From the NCBI GenBank assembly GCA_029202545.1, contig CP119311.1:6386001-6450000 (forward strand): a stretch of 64,000 bases of DNA, read 5' to 3'. Shown here in pieces: positions 16,448 to 25,652 of the stretch (positions are counted from its first letter, which is position 1; every line of letters starts with the position of its first letter). The notes under the pieces were generated by a model, which was given only the letters and a program-made list of their open reading frames with translations, made no database searches and was not told where the DNA came from. Origin of the DNA: Candidatus Pseudobacter hemicellulosilyticus (GTDB lineage: Bacteria > Bacteroidota > Bacteroidia > Chitinophagales > Chitinophagaceae). A program made the position numbers and the translations under genes.

Positions 16448-19400
16448 TTACAGTGAAAAGTTGAGACCAAACGTAAAGCTGGTGGTCAGGGGATAACCCT
16501 GGCCTGATTCAGGATCGTAGCCTCTGTAAGGCGTAATGATGAACAGGTTGTTGGCCGCAGCGTTCACACTGATATTGTCGAAGGCCCTGCCTACCACAGA
16601 ACGGGGCAGGTTGTAGCCGAGCGACAGCGAAGCGCAGCGCAGGAAAGAAGCGTCCAGCAATCCCCAGTTGGTCATACCATAACCAAAACGGTTGGTGCCA
16701 TCGCCGCGGTAAGCGCGGGGAACCGTGGTGTTGGTATTGGTGGGCGTCCATCTTTTCAGCATATCCTCATGAGCAGGTCCGATGGTGGCAGTGCCGTCCA
16801 TCAGTCTTTCATAGATCCAGTCTACCCTTTTGGCGCCATAGCTATACACAAATACGGCATCGAAAGTGAAATCCTTCCAGGCAAAGTTGGTGCTGAAACC
16901 GCCGTAGAATTTGGGATCGGTATTACCGATGATGGTCATATCATCTTCTGCAGTGATTTTCCCATCCCCATTCTGATCTACGGGCATCAGGTCGCCGGGC
17001 CTTACCACGAAATTATTATAGAAGCTCATCTGACCCAGCTTCTCCATATCGCCGGCCTGCGCCAGCCTGTCCACCTGGAAAGCATAGAGCGAGTTGAGGC
17101 GCTGGCCTACAAAGAGGTTGCCTTCACGGGCCATGATATTACCGCCATTCCAGAGTTTATCCACGCCGCCATAGAGGCTGAGGATCTTGTTCCGGTCATG
17201 GGCAATATTACCGCTCAGGTTCCAGGAAAAGGTGCTGGTCTTCAGCAGCTGTGCATTAAAGCTGAACTCAATACCCCGGTTCTCCATTTCAGCAATATTG
17301 GCTATCTGGTACGAATAACCGAAGGAAGGCCAGAGGTTCATGCGCATCAGCAGGTCGCTGTTCTTCATATAGAAAACATCAGCGCTGAAAGTGATGCGGT
17401 TGTCCCATACACTGGCGTCCACCCCTACATTGTACTGCACTTGTTTTTCCCAGGTGATATTGGGGTTACCGAAGCGGCTGTCCTCAGGAACAAAACCGAT
17501 CACCCCGTTATTATAGGTAGGTGCATAGGTGGTGAGGTAAGCGTATTCCGGGATATTCTGGTTACCCAGGGTACCGGCGCCCACGCGCAGTTTCAGGTTG
17601 TTGAGCCAGTTGATGTTCTTCATGAACTCTTCCTGCGTAAGGGTCCAGGCAGCGGACACGGAGGGGAAGGTACCCCAGCGGTTATCGTTGCTGAACTTGG
17701 AACTGCCATCCCGGCGAACAGTGGCGGTCAGCAGGTATTTATTATCGAAGGTATAGTTCACCCGGCCAACATAGGATACCAGGGCATTGGTCTTGTAATC
17801 AGAGCCCAGGCTGTTCCTTTCCCGGTCGGAAGCCATGCCCATATTATTGGAGCCCAGGTTATCCGTTGGATAGTTATAGCCTGTCATGGAGATGCTGTTG
17901 CTCCTTTGCCTGGAGATGCTGGAGCTTACCAGGGCAAACACGCGGTGCTTCTGGGCAAAGGTCCTCTCATAGCTGATGGAGTTATCCCATTGCACGTATT
18001 TGGTCTGGCCTCTCCACTGCCAGCCGGTGCCGCCGGTATTGTCGCGGATCGACTGACCAATATAGGAAGGCGTATAACTGGCGTCCTGTTTGTTATAGAT
18101 ATCGGCGGACAGCGAGGTACGCAGGTAAAGGTTTTTGAAAGGGTTAGCCTCAATATAGTTGGCGGTCAGCACGCGGTCATGCACTTCCTTGCTGTTGATC
18201 TCTTTGGAGAGGATGGGATTGTACATACCCATCTGGGCTACGCCCTGGAAATACATATACAACCTGCTGGTATCAATGGTCTGCAGACGGTTGCCGAGCA
18301 GGGCTGTTTCATAGGCGTTATCATTCAGGCGGTCCTTATCGCCCCGGGAGAAACTGGTATTGGTCCCCACTTTCAGCCAGGATTTTACCTGTGTTTCAAA
18401 GTTGATCCGGCCGCTGAAACGTTTGTAGGCGGATTTGTCCAGGATGCCCTGGTTATCGGAGTAGTTGAAACCGATGAAGTAAGTGGATTTATCAGAGCCG
18501 CCGGAGAAATTGAGCGAGTGGTTCTGCTCCATACCGGTGCGTGTCAGCTCGTCGATCCAGTTGGAAGTCCTGTTGGCGAGGCCGTTGGCCAGCTCTTCCG
18601 GGGAGAATACTTTATCCGTGCCCAGGATCTGGTCGCGGATATAAGCCTCCCGGTCGGCATTGGGATTGGCATCCATATAGGCGTTGGCATAAGCGTCTGT
18701 CCGCACATCCATGGTCTGTTTGGCGTCCAGGGTCTTGAGCCTGTCCTGGTACTTGCTGGTGGTCAGGAAACCACGGTAGCTGATCTTCCCTTCTCCTTTC
18801 TTTCCTTTCTTGGTAGTAATGAGGATGACACCGTTGGAGGCTTTAGAGCCATAGAGCGCAGTGGAGGAAGCGTCTTTCAGCACTTCAACACTTGCTATCT
18901 CATCCGGATTCAGGAGGCGCAGGCCTTCTTCGGATACTATACCGTCAATAACATATACTGGGGCAGTACCGTAGGAGATGGAGTTGGTGCCACGGATCTT
19001 GATGGCCAGGTCGCCGCCGGGGGTGGCCGAATTCCGGCTGATGAACAGGCCGGGCACTTTACCCTGCATGGCGGTGGTCAGATCGGTAGTGGGCAGCTCC
19101 TTCAGCTGTTTTTCCGAGATGCGGCCTACGGAACCGGTCAGGTCGGATTTTTTCATGCGCACCCCTACTACTACCACATCGGACAGGTTATCCAGCATGG
19201 TGCGGAGGCGTACGTTGAGGGGGCGGTCCAGGTCGGACACTACCAGGGTCTGGGTCTCATACCCTACATAGCTCACTTCCAGGACATCGTTCACAGCGGC
19301 CTCAATGGTAAAGCGGCCGTCTGCGTCTGAGCTGCTGGTACGGTTCTTCCCCAGGATAGCAATGGTGGCGCCCATCAGGGGGTTACCGGCAGAATCAGTG

Positions 19401-19894
19401 ATGCGTCCTGCTACGGGCGGCGGCGCAAACTGTTCAAACAGTTCCCTGGCGGAAGCGATGCTGTTGACCGGCGACTGTTTCCGCCTGAGCGCAATGGTGG
19501 TGCCCGCCACCTTATAGGTGAGCGGCTGATCGCTCAGGATGATGTCCAGGAAGGACAGCAGGGCCAGGTCTTTGACGTGAAAACTCACTTTTTTGGCCTG
19601 TTGAAGATCGTCCAGGTTGTAGAAAACTACATACCCTGTTTGTTTTTCAATAGCAGCAAACACTTTGTCCAGGGCAACATTCTTCCCCGACAAGGTGATC
19701 GTCTGCGAATGCGTTTTGGCAGCAACATGCAGCGAAGCAACAAGAATGAATAAACTGGTTAATTTCATAATGCGCAAGATTTGTGCAGTCAGGCGTTTCG
19801 GGCTGCACATGAGGGGTTCTGGTAAGCCCTGTGTTGTTGCAATAGCGGGCTCACGCAAACCTTTGCAAATAATCGTTTTTTGCATAATTTGCAA
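16448..19894 (-). CDS. SusC/RagA TonB-dependent receptor with STN signalling domain
   Basis: Outer-membrane importer of up to 1148 residues. Order: a cytosolic-type extension (1-42), signal peptide (MKLTSLFILVASLHVAA from 43), STN domain (about 65-140, VFAAIEKQTGYVVFYNLDDL), carboxypeptidase-regulatory-like domain (about 158-235), plug (about 240-365; LLNPDEIASVEVLKDASSTA, LYGSKASNGVILITTKKG) and a 22-strand barrel ending SFTFGLNFSL. The STN domain marks it as a signalling receptor working with an FecR; its FecR gene (20101-21370) is upstream but frameshifted. The start could be 19894, 19885 or the signal-peptide Met at 19768; long N-terminal extensions are usual for these receptors. Forms a pair with SusD 14804-16420. 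Confidence 0.95.
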   Translation of the reverse strand: MQIMQKTIICKGLREPAIATTQGLPEPLMCSPKRLTAQILRIMKLTSLFILVASLHVAAKTHSQTITLSGKNVALDKVFAAIEKQTGYVVFYNLDDLQQAKKVSFHVKDLALLSFLDIILSDQPLTYKVAGTTIALRRKQSPVNSIASARELFEQFAPPPVAGRITDSAGNPLMGATIAILGKNRTSSSDADGRFTIEAAVNDVLEVSYVGYETQTLVVSDLDRPLNVRLRTMLDNLSDVVVVGVRMKKSDLTGSVGRISEKQLKELPTTDLTTAMQGKVPGLFISRNSATPGGDLAIKIRGTNSISYGTAPVYVIDGIVSEEGLRLLNPDEIASVEVLKDASSTALYGSKASNGVILITTKKGKKGEGKISYRGFLTTSKYQDRLKTLDAKQTMDVRTDAYANAYMDANPNADREAYIRDQILGTDKVFSPEELANGLANRTSNWIDELTRTGMEQNHSLNFSGGSDKSTYFIGFNYSDNQGILDKSAYKRFSGRINFETQVKSWLKVGTNTSFSRGDKDRLNDNAYETALLGNRLQTIDTSRLYMYFQGVAQMGMYNPILSKEINSKEVHDRVLTANYIEANPFKNLYLRTSLSADIYNKQDASYTPSYIGQSIRDNTGGTGWQWRGQTKYVQWDNSISYERTFAQKHRVFALVSSSISRQRSNSISMTGYNYPTDNLGSNNMGMASDRERNSLGSDYKTNALVSYVGRVNYTFDNKYLLTATVRRDGSSKFSNDNRWGTFPSVSAAWTLTQEEFMKNINWLNNLKLRVGAGTLGNQNIPEYAYLTTYAPTYNNGVIGFVPEDSRFGNPNITWEKQVQYNVGVDASVWDNRITFSADVFYMKNSDLLMRMNLWPSFGYSYQIANIAEMENRGIEFSFNAQLLKTSTFSWNLSGNIAHDRNKILSLYGGVDKLWNGGNIMAREGNLFVGQRLNSLYAFQVDRLAQAGDMEKLGQMSFYNNFVVRPGDLMPVDQNGDGKITAEDDMTIIGNTDPKFYGGFSTNFAWKDFTFDAVFVYSYGAKRVDWIYERLMDGTATIGPAHEDMLKRWTPTNTNTTVPRAYRGDGTNRFGYGMTNWGLLDASFLRCASLSLGYNLPRSVVGRAFDNISVNAAANNLFIITPYRGYDPESGQGYPLTTSFTFGLNFSL

Positions 19895-20100
19895 TAGTTA
19901 GGTTAACAAAAAATTCTTATATCTCTGAGAGTTCAGCTTAACCTTACACCGACCGGGGGTGGGCCAACACTTCCGGTCAATTTTTTAAGGCTAATCCGTT
20001 TTATTTGAGCAGGCAGTGGAGCGGCATATGGGCAAAACAACCGTATTTATTTTTACCATAGCGGGCGCTACCTGTATTCAAAACATTTTAAGGCTGCCGT

Positions 20101-21370
20101 CTATTTTTCTTTCGGCAGTACAATCAGTTTTCCTTTCTCTTCCATCCGGAAACGCACACCGGTTGCTTCCAGGAAATCCAGCACCTGGGCCAGTTTCAGG
20201 TCCCTGCTCATTTTTCCGCCAAAGCGCATATTGGGGATCCCCTGCTGGTATTCTATGTCCAGGTTATACCAGCGCGCCAGCTGCTTCATCACCTGCTGGA
20301 GGTCGGCCTGATCAAAATTGAACACGCCGTTTTTCCAGGCCATCACTTTATCGGTATCCACATTGGAAATCACTCTTATGGAAGAAGAGGAAAGTACTTT
20401 ATTGTTTGGGGAGGCAGGGACAGCTGCTGCACCTGTCCGGGCTACCTGCGCCTGCTGGCCGGCCTGCAGCATTACCTTTTCCGGTAAAGCTGAGCTGAGC
20501 TGTGCAGCCGTGACCACTTCCACAGCGCCTTCCAGCAGCGTGGTACTGACCACCGCCTCATCCTCATAGGCGTTGATATTGAAGCTGGTGCCCATGGACC
20601 TGACTGTCCCCTGGTCTTTGACCTGCACATAGAAGGGCCGGTTGTTCTCCCTGCTCACTTCCAGGTACACTTCCCCCGTGATCTCTATACGCCGTTCATT
20701 GGCGGCAAACTGCACGGGATAGTGCAGTGAGCTGCCGGCATTGAGCCAGGCCTTTGTACCGTCCGACAGGACCAGGTAGAACTGGCGGCCCAGGGGGGTT
20801 ATGATGCGGTTATGCAATAATTCATTTGATGTTGTTCCGGTGGCGGTATAACTGAGGGCGCCATTTTTTAAAACAGCATGTACGCCGTTTTGTGACGCCA
20901 CTACCCCCGTTGCCCATGCTGTCCAGCACCAGCTGGCTGCCATCGGCCAGTTCCAGGATAGCCCCGTCCTTACCAGGTTGCACCGTTTCAATCAGGGAAG
21001 CGGTGGGTGCAGGTGACGGGGTGTTTTGCGTACGGTTATTCATCCAGACCATAGTGCCGGCCAGTACCAGTACAGCCGCTGCGGCGGCCCATGTCCAGCG
21101 CCGGCTAAAGCGGTTACCCCGTTGGGGCATGGCCACTACCGGCGCGGGCTCCGCCTGCTGGCGCGTGCGGATGGCCGACCAGATAGCATGGTCTGTATCC
21201 ACGTCCAGCGGAGCGGCCTCCCCTTGTATAAAGGCGGCGTCCAGGTCCTCCTCCCCTGTCCCGGGAAGGGGATCGTTTTCGAGGGCTGCGCTCAATGCTT
21301 CCCATTCGGATCTGGTGAGCTGCCCCGAACGATACAAGGCCAATAATTCTTTTACCCTGGCTGGCGTCAT
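20101..21370 (-). pseudogene. FecR family anti-sigma factor interrupted by a single-base frameshift
   Basis: The two halves of one FecR protein are in different frames. The N-terminal half (from 21370) has the cytoplasmic sigma-binding region, a transmembrane helix at about residues 92-110 and the start of the periplasmic part (ILELADGSQLVLDSMGNG). The sequence then continues in another frame as VVASQNGVHAVLKNGALSY, the FecR domain (GTSFNINAYEDEAVVSTTLL) and the DUF4974 end (AWKNGVFNFDQADLQQVMKQ). The frames meet at a run of five C (five G on the coding strand) at 20904-20908; four would restore one open frame of about 422 codons. The remnant is otherwise intact, so this is a recent mutation, a phase-variable tract or a sequencing error. 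It sits between the ECF sigma (21669) and SusC (16448). Confidence 0.85.
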
Positions 21371-21668
21371 AGATGAAAAATATTACGTCACTCCTATAGA
21401 GTCAGGAAAGAAAAGAAAGGCGTAATGAAAAAGGAAAAAAAGAAAAAGATTTTTGGGAAGATGGGAAACAGAGCGGGAAAAAGCGGCCGGGTTCAAGCGG
21501 CCGGGAAAGCCGGTATATGGATTGCGGGTGTTGTCCGGATGAAATAGAAAAGGGCCAAAGGGGTTTTCGGGAGAACCAGGATCATTGCTTAATGCAGGAC
21601 CGGAAGGAATACAAGGTTTGGGACGAACCAGGGGCAACCTGCGCTAAAGCCGGAACAAGCTACAGGGC
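21371..21668. other. 298-base gap between ECF sigma and FecR genes
   Basis: No convincing gene; the minus strand is pyrimidine-rich. It contains an 11-bp direct repeat AAGCGGCCGGG at 21481-21491 and 21495-21505. An 84-codon open frame here (21637-21383) has no recognisable features. Other sigma/FecR pairs in the window are about 106-108 bases apart. Confidence 0.6.
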
Positions 21669-22208
21669 TCAGTTAAGCCTGCGCTTCAGTTCCTGCCGCA
21701 CCTGTTTGCGTGCCAGCTCCAGGTGCTTCTTGACAGTGGCCCTGGCCAGCTGCAGCTGTTGTGTCACTTCGTCCAGGCTCAGGCCTTCCAGCTCCACCAG
21801 CTGGTACACCTGCTGCTGCTGGGGTGGCAGCCTGCGGATAACAGCCTCCCAGGTCTTCAGCAATTTCTTCTCCCCCAATACCTGCTCCGGCGTAACGGAC
21901 GCTGAAACGGCGCCATCTGCTGCTTCCAGTAGCAGTTTCGCCTGGCGGCCAATCCTTTTTATATGACGGAAAACCTGGTTGCGGGTGCTGATGAGGATAT
22001 AATCGGTAAGAGAATTTACATCGGACAGCCGGGCGCGGCCATCCCAGAGATGGATGAAAACCTGCTGTGTCACTTCCACCGCGTCTTCATGCGGCAGGTA
22101 GCCCAGGGCCAACTGGAAAACACGCGATTTATACTGATCATACAATTCCCTGAAGGCCTGCTCATCTCCTTCCGCCAATAGGTACAGGAACTGTTGATCG
22201 TTGCTCAT
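21669..22208 (-). CDS. ECF RNA polymerase sigma factor
   Basis: Sigma factor of 179 residues. Region 2 is near 10-85 (DEQAFRELYDQYKSRVFQLA, then AVEVTQQVFIHLW) and region 4 near 120-175 (GLSLDEVTQQLQLARATVKK). The start at 22208 (MSNDQQF) fits the family better than the in-frame ATG at 22232. It belongs with the frameshifted FecR (20101-21370) and the STN-type SusC (16448-19894) downstream. Unlike the sigma factors at 1976 and 23592 it lacks a hydrophobic C-terminal tail, ending in a basic RQELKRRLN. Confidence 0.93.
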   Translation of the reverse strand: MSNDQQFLYLLAEGDEQAFRELYDQYKSRVFQLALGYLPHEDAVEVTQQVFIHLWDGRARLSDVNSLTDYILISTRNQVFRHIKRIGRQAKLLLEAADGAVSASVTPEQVLGEKKLLKTWEAVIRRLPPQQQQVYQLVELEGLSLDEVTQQLQLARATVKKHLELARKQVRQELKRRLN

Positions 22209-22427
22209 CGCATATTTTCCGGGTTCAGGCATTCAATCGTTGGTTTGGGCTAACGGAAATAGCCCGCAAGATACCATCTATCGGACTAAAATTGATCCTT
22301 ATCGGTAAAATGCGTGGTCAGATGATTGATATATCCATCACCATGATCGTATACTTCATCAAATGTCTTTACAGTATCCTGGGTCAGTGATCTTCCGGCA
22401 TACTGTCCTGACAGGCAGGCTAAAAAC

Positions 22428-23036
22428 TTATTTAATAGGGGTATGGGTATACAGGGCCCACCAGTCATGCAGCTCGGTCCGGTCGTCATTTTCTTTTTCC
22501 ATCAGGTCGATGGTATCATTGATCATGAGCAGCTGCTGGTTGCGCAGGGTATCGGGCTCGGGGAAATCCGATTTATAGGATTTGGCGGCGCGTACCGTGC
22601 CTTTGAGTACCTGCACTTCTTCCCCGCTTTCATGGGAGTAAGCCACAATGCGGAACACGCAGGGCCCTTCGGCAGTAAGCACCAGCAACCGGGTGCGAAC
22701 CACAAAGGGTCTGGCAGAACCCCTGACATCAAAGATCATATCGCCATCGGCCTTTACCTGGCGGTTGGCAGGGAACTGCTGGTGCGGATTAAGCTTAGCG
22801 CCTTCCAGCAGGATCACCCGGCTGCTGTCCGCCAGCCATTTTTCCGTATAGGTATGATTGAGGTAGGGAAAAGTATCTTTGGGCGGGCCGGTCCACTCCA
22901 CTGTATCTTCTTTCACGGAGGGAGGCACAGAGCCGGCCTCTTCGTTTTTTTGCATCAGCAGCAGCACAACGGCCGCTACTACCAGCACAACAGAAAGCAC
23001 GATCAATAAGCGGGAGTACCTGGAACGCTGCATCAT
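22428..23036 (-). CDS. Single-pass membrane protein with a FecR domain but no anti-sigma region
   Basis: Protein of 202 residues: a transmembrane helix at about 9-28 (RLLIVLSVVLVVAAVVLLLM) followed by a periplasmic region. Its middle looks like a FecR domain (SSRVILLEGAKLNPHQQF, then MIFDVRGSARPFVVRTRLLV, VFRIVAYSHESGEEVQVLKG, TVRAAKSY). It lacks both the ~80-residue cytoplasmic sigma-binding part and the DUF4974 end of true FecR regulators, and no sigma gene is adjacent on its strand. It may have adopted the FecR fold for another periplasmic task. Family assignment is by pattern only. Confidence 0.65.
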   Translation of the reverse strand: MMQRSRYSRLLIVLSVVLVVAAVVLLLMQKNEEAGSVPPSVKEDTVEWTGPPKDTFPYLNHTYTEKWLADSSRVILLEGAKLNPHQQFPANRQVKADGDMIFDVRGSARPFVVRTRLLVLTAEGPCVFRIVAYSHESGEEVQVLKGTVRAAKSYKSDFPEPDTLRNQQLLMINDTIDLMEKENDDRTELHDWWALYTHTPIK

Positions 23037-23063
23037 AGTACAACAATAGGGAAAAATGCTGAT

Positions 23064-23094
23064 AAAAAAAGCCGGGCTCAGAAGAACACCGGCT
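23064..23094 (-). terminator. Terminator after the small Cys-rich secreted protein gene
   Basis: On the minus strand AGCCGG (23094-23089) pairs with CCGGCT (23075-23070) and is followed by T7 (23070-23064). It separates the gene ending at 23115 from the FecR-domain gene starting at 23036. Confidence 0.7.
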
Positions 23095-23114
23095 ATCGAT
23101 CAGACAAGTAGAGA

Positions 23115-23417
23115 CTAATAACAATAACCGCAGGCACGGTAACCATATTCAACAGCAGATTCTTTGGACACACGGACAATGGTATGGGTGCAGCGGTTCA
23201 GGCCACGGCAATCGCCATCACTGTGATAAGCTACGGCCGATGGGCTTTTGCAGATATACACGGTAGCTGCAGGAACCGGCGCATCAGGACTGGCCTGGCT
23301 GTTGGCCGCTACGGCAGCAACAGGGGCCATTGTGGCGGCCTGCACCGGGACCTGTACGGAGGCCGTCAGGATCAGCAAAAGGGATAGCAGGGTCAGTACG
23401 GTCAACAATCGTTTCAT
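23115..23417 (-). CDS. Small secreted Cys/His-rich protein, possibly Ada-like metal-binding fold
   Basis: Exported protein of 100 residues: signal peptide (MKRLLTVLTLLSLLLILTAS, cleavage near VQA), an Ala/Val/Pro-rich spacer, and a C-terminal module with Cys56, His65, Cys70, Cys76, His78, Cys96 and Cys99. The pattern (VYICKSPSAVAYHSDGDC, then SKESAVEYGYRACGYC) is reminiscent of the Ada-type metal-binding fold, where a YHxxxC motif and a GYRxCxxC end occur. The resemblance is by eye and may be misleading. The start at 23417 begins the signal peptide; the frame runs back to 23552 without support. Function unknown. Confidence 0.7.
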   Translation of the reverse strand: MKRLLTVLTLLSLLLILTASVQVPVQAATMAPVAAVAANSQASPDAPVPAATVYICKSPSAVAYHSDGDCRGLNRCTHTIVRVSKESAVEYGYRACGYCY

Positions 23418-23591
23418 GGTTTGTGGTTTGAGGTAAGGGCGGCAAATTACGCTAAGGCGCCGGTTCCTGCCAGCATTCCGAGGAATCTTGACCCTGATCA
23501 ACAAACACCCTAAAAAGGCCATCCCGCCTATGACCAGCGTAACAGCATCCATTTTGACCCGAATTCGTATTTTTACCCTTCAACAAGTATT

Positions 23592-24191
23592 TTGACCGAC
23601 CCAACTGCTTCACATATCGTTCCCGGACTGCTGGCCCAGATGGCGGCAGGCAATGAGCAGGCGTTCCGTAGTATTTTTGATCTGTACTGGGACAAGATCT
23701 ACAGCGTATCCCTGGCTTTCACCAAATCGGCCGCTCTTTCCGAAGAGCTGACGCAGGATATCTTCCTGAAGCTCTGGATGGGCCGTTCCGCACTGCCGGA
23801 AGTGCGGCAGTTTGAAGCCTATCTTTTTACCATTGCCCGTAACCATATCTATAATGAGCTCCGCAAGAAGGTCCGGGAAGTACCCTTTGTGGAGGAGCTG
23901 CAGCACTATTTCCGCGAGAATACCCTGGCGGACGACCTGCTCATTATGAAAGATGCCGATAACCTGATCCGCAAAGCAGTAGAGCTATTGCCCCCGCAGC
24001 AGAAAGCAGTGTTCAGCATGGCCCGGTTCAACGGGTTGAGCCAGGAAGAGATAGCACAGCAGCTGAATATTTCCCGGCTTACCGTCAAAGTCCATATGAG
24101 CAAGGCCCTGCAGGCGGTGCGTGAGCAGGTGCTGCGCAATTCCGACGGGCTGCTGCTGGCCTTTGCCCTGTATTCTTTGCTGGCCCCGTAA
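23592..24191 (+). CDS. ECF RNA polymerase sigma factor
   Basis: Sigma factor of 199 residues if translation starts at the TTG at 23592; an ATG at 23640 (MAAGNEQAFRSIFDL) is the alternative and would trim 16 residues. Region 2 is at about 18-92 (NEQAFRSIFDLYWDKIYSVS, SEELTQDIFLKLW) and region 4 at about 125-180 with GLSQEEIAQQLNISRLTVKV. It ends in a hydrophobic tail (LLLAFALYSLLAP). It heads the run FecR-SusC-SusD-DUF4843-PKD-TlpA on the same strand and is held by the FecR at 24298. Confidence 0.93.
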   Translation: MTDPTASHIVPGLLAQMAAGNEQAFRSIFDLYWDKIYSVSLAFTKSAALSEELTQDIFLKLWMGRSALPEVRQFEAYLFTIARNHIYNELRKKVREVPFVEELQHYFRENTLADDLLIMKDADNLIRKAVELLPPQQKAVFSMARFNGLSQEEIAQQLNISRLTVKVHMSKALQAVREQVLRNSDGLLLAFALYSLLAP

Positions 24192-24297
24192 ATTTTTTTT
24201 GCGACCGGCTACTACCTGACCTTTCCCGAATGTGTCTTTATTGTTAAGCACCTTATCCTGCCGTCCCGATTGCCTGCCATCCCAATATTATACAACT

Positions 24298-25491
24298 ATG
24301 TCTTTGTCCCATATACAGTACCTGGTCCAGGGTTACCTGGCCGATCAGTTGACCGAAGCAGAGCTGGAGGAATTTGTCCGCCTGGCGCAGGATGAACAAT
24401 ATTCCCTGCTGCTGCAGGATGCCATCAGCCAGGCGCTGGCCAACCCCTCGCTGGCCGGCTACAGCGATGCATCCCGCGCCGACCAGCTTTTCCAGCGCAT
24501 CCTGACCGCTGCCGGACAGGCGCCGGAAATTTATTCCATACCACCCGCCCGCAAGACTGGCTGGCGCCGCCTCGCCGCTGCCGCCATTATCCTGGCCGCT
24601 GCCGGCACCCTTACCTGGTACCTGCTGGACAGGCCCCATTCCCGCCAGCAGGCCGGGAACCAACAGACAGCACCTGCCACAGACGCCCTGCCCGGCGGCG
24701 AGAAAGCCACCCTTACCCTGGCCGATGGCAGCATCATCCTGCTGGACAGCGCCGCCAATGGCGCCCTGGCACAGGAAGGCGCCGTCAAGATCACCAAAAA
24801 GGACGGGCACCTGACCTACCAGTTCAATAACAGTATCCCTGCCGATGGCGTTACCGCCTATAATACTATTGCCACCCCCCGCGGCGGCCAGTACGTTGTT
24901 TCGCTGCCGGACGGCTCCAGGGTCTGGCTGAATGCCGCTTCCTCCCTGCGTTTCCCGGCCGTATTTCCACCGGGACAGCGCAAAGTGGAACTCAAAGGTG
25001 AAGCCTATTTTGAGGTCAGGGCCAATACCGCCAATCCTTTTGTGGTCAGCACCGGTGAAACAGCAGTGGAAGTACTGGGCACCATATTTAACGTGATGGC
25101 CTATACGAACGAACACCATATGGTCACCACCCTGCTGGACGGCCGGCTGAAAGTGAAAACGAACAATGCCGCCCGTGAGCTGGCGCCCGGGAAAGCAGCC
25201 CTGGTGCCCACCGGCCAGGATGGGCCCATCAAAATAACAGCAGGAGATCCCGAAGCCGCTATGGCCTGGCGCAACGGCTATTTCCATTTTGATCATACAG
25301 ATATCCGGACCATCATGCGCCAGATCCAGCGCTGGTACGATGTAGAGCCCATCTTTGAAACGGATGCGGTGAAACCGATCTCGGGCAGCATACCCCGGAA
25401 TGTGAAACTATCCAAACTGCTGGATATGCTGGAACAGGTAGGCGATGTGAAATTCATTATAGAGAACAAGACCGTACGTATCCGGTCATAA
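24298..25491 (+). CDS. FecR family anti-sigma factor
   Basis: Inner-membrane sensor of 397 residues. The cytoplasmic part spans about 1-88; one transmembrane helix lies at about 90-110 (RLAAAAIILAAAGTLTWYLL). The periplasmic FecR domain follows (VAYNTIATPRGGQYVVSLPD-like stretch, then LKGEAYFEVRANTANPFVV and LGTIFNVMAY), and DUF4974 is at the end (AWRNGYFHFDHTDIRTIMRQ). The start at 24298 is the ATG 106 bases after the sigma stop; an upstream in-frame ATG (24232) would add an unrelated Leu/Ser/Cys stretch. It should transmit ligand occupancy of SusC 25653-29039 to the sigma factor at 23592. Confidence 0.93.
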   Translation: MSLSHIQYLVQGYLADQLTEAELEEFVRLAQDEQYSLLLQDAISQALANPSLAGYSDASRADQLFQRILTAAGQAPEIYSIPPARKTGWRRLAAAAIILAAAGTLTWYLLDRPHSRQQAGNQQTAPATDALPGGEKATLTLADGSIILLDSAANGALAQEGAVKITKKDGHLTYQFNNSIPADGVTAYNTIATPRGGQYVVSLPDGSRVWLNAASSLRFPAVFPPGQRKVELKGEAYFEVRANTANPFVVSTGETAVEVLGTIFNVMAYTNEHHMVTTLLDGRLKVKTNNAARELAPGKAALVPTGQDGPIKITAGDPEAAMAWRNGYFHFDHTDIRTIMRQIQRWYDVEPIFETDAVKPISGSIPRNVKLSKLLDMLEQVGDVKFIIENKTVRIRS

Positions 25492-25652
25492 CCAAAACCA
25501 AATTGTTTAACCCCTAAAAATTGCATTTGACCACACACTAACGTCCACCAGTAAGTCCCCATAAAAAACAAACCGGCGATGCGCTAACATCCCGGTTCGT
25601 GGGGCAACGAATTGTATCGCTAAATATCACTTCAGTCACCCAAATCAAATGT

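Noticed and set aside
16769..19330. 853-codon open frame on the plus strand
   Set aside because: Lies entirely opposite the SusC gene; composition is Gly/Ile/Val-rich without domains, a shadow of the high-GC coding strand.
20822..20991. Programmed ribosomal frameshifting in FecR
   Set aside because: No slippery heptamer of the known type or following pseudoknot was seen, and FecR families are not known to use it; a tract-length change is simpler.
21383..21637. 84-codon open frame between sigma and FecR genes
   Set aside because: No family resemblance; Pro/Phe/Leu composition looks like chance translation of a pyrimidine-rich strand.
25571..25597. AACCGG/CCGGTT stem before SusC
   Set aside because: Only 6 bp with a 15-base loop and no T tract on the plus strand; too weak to call.
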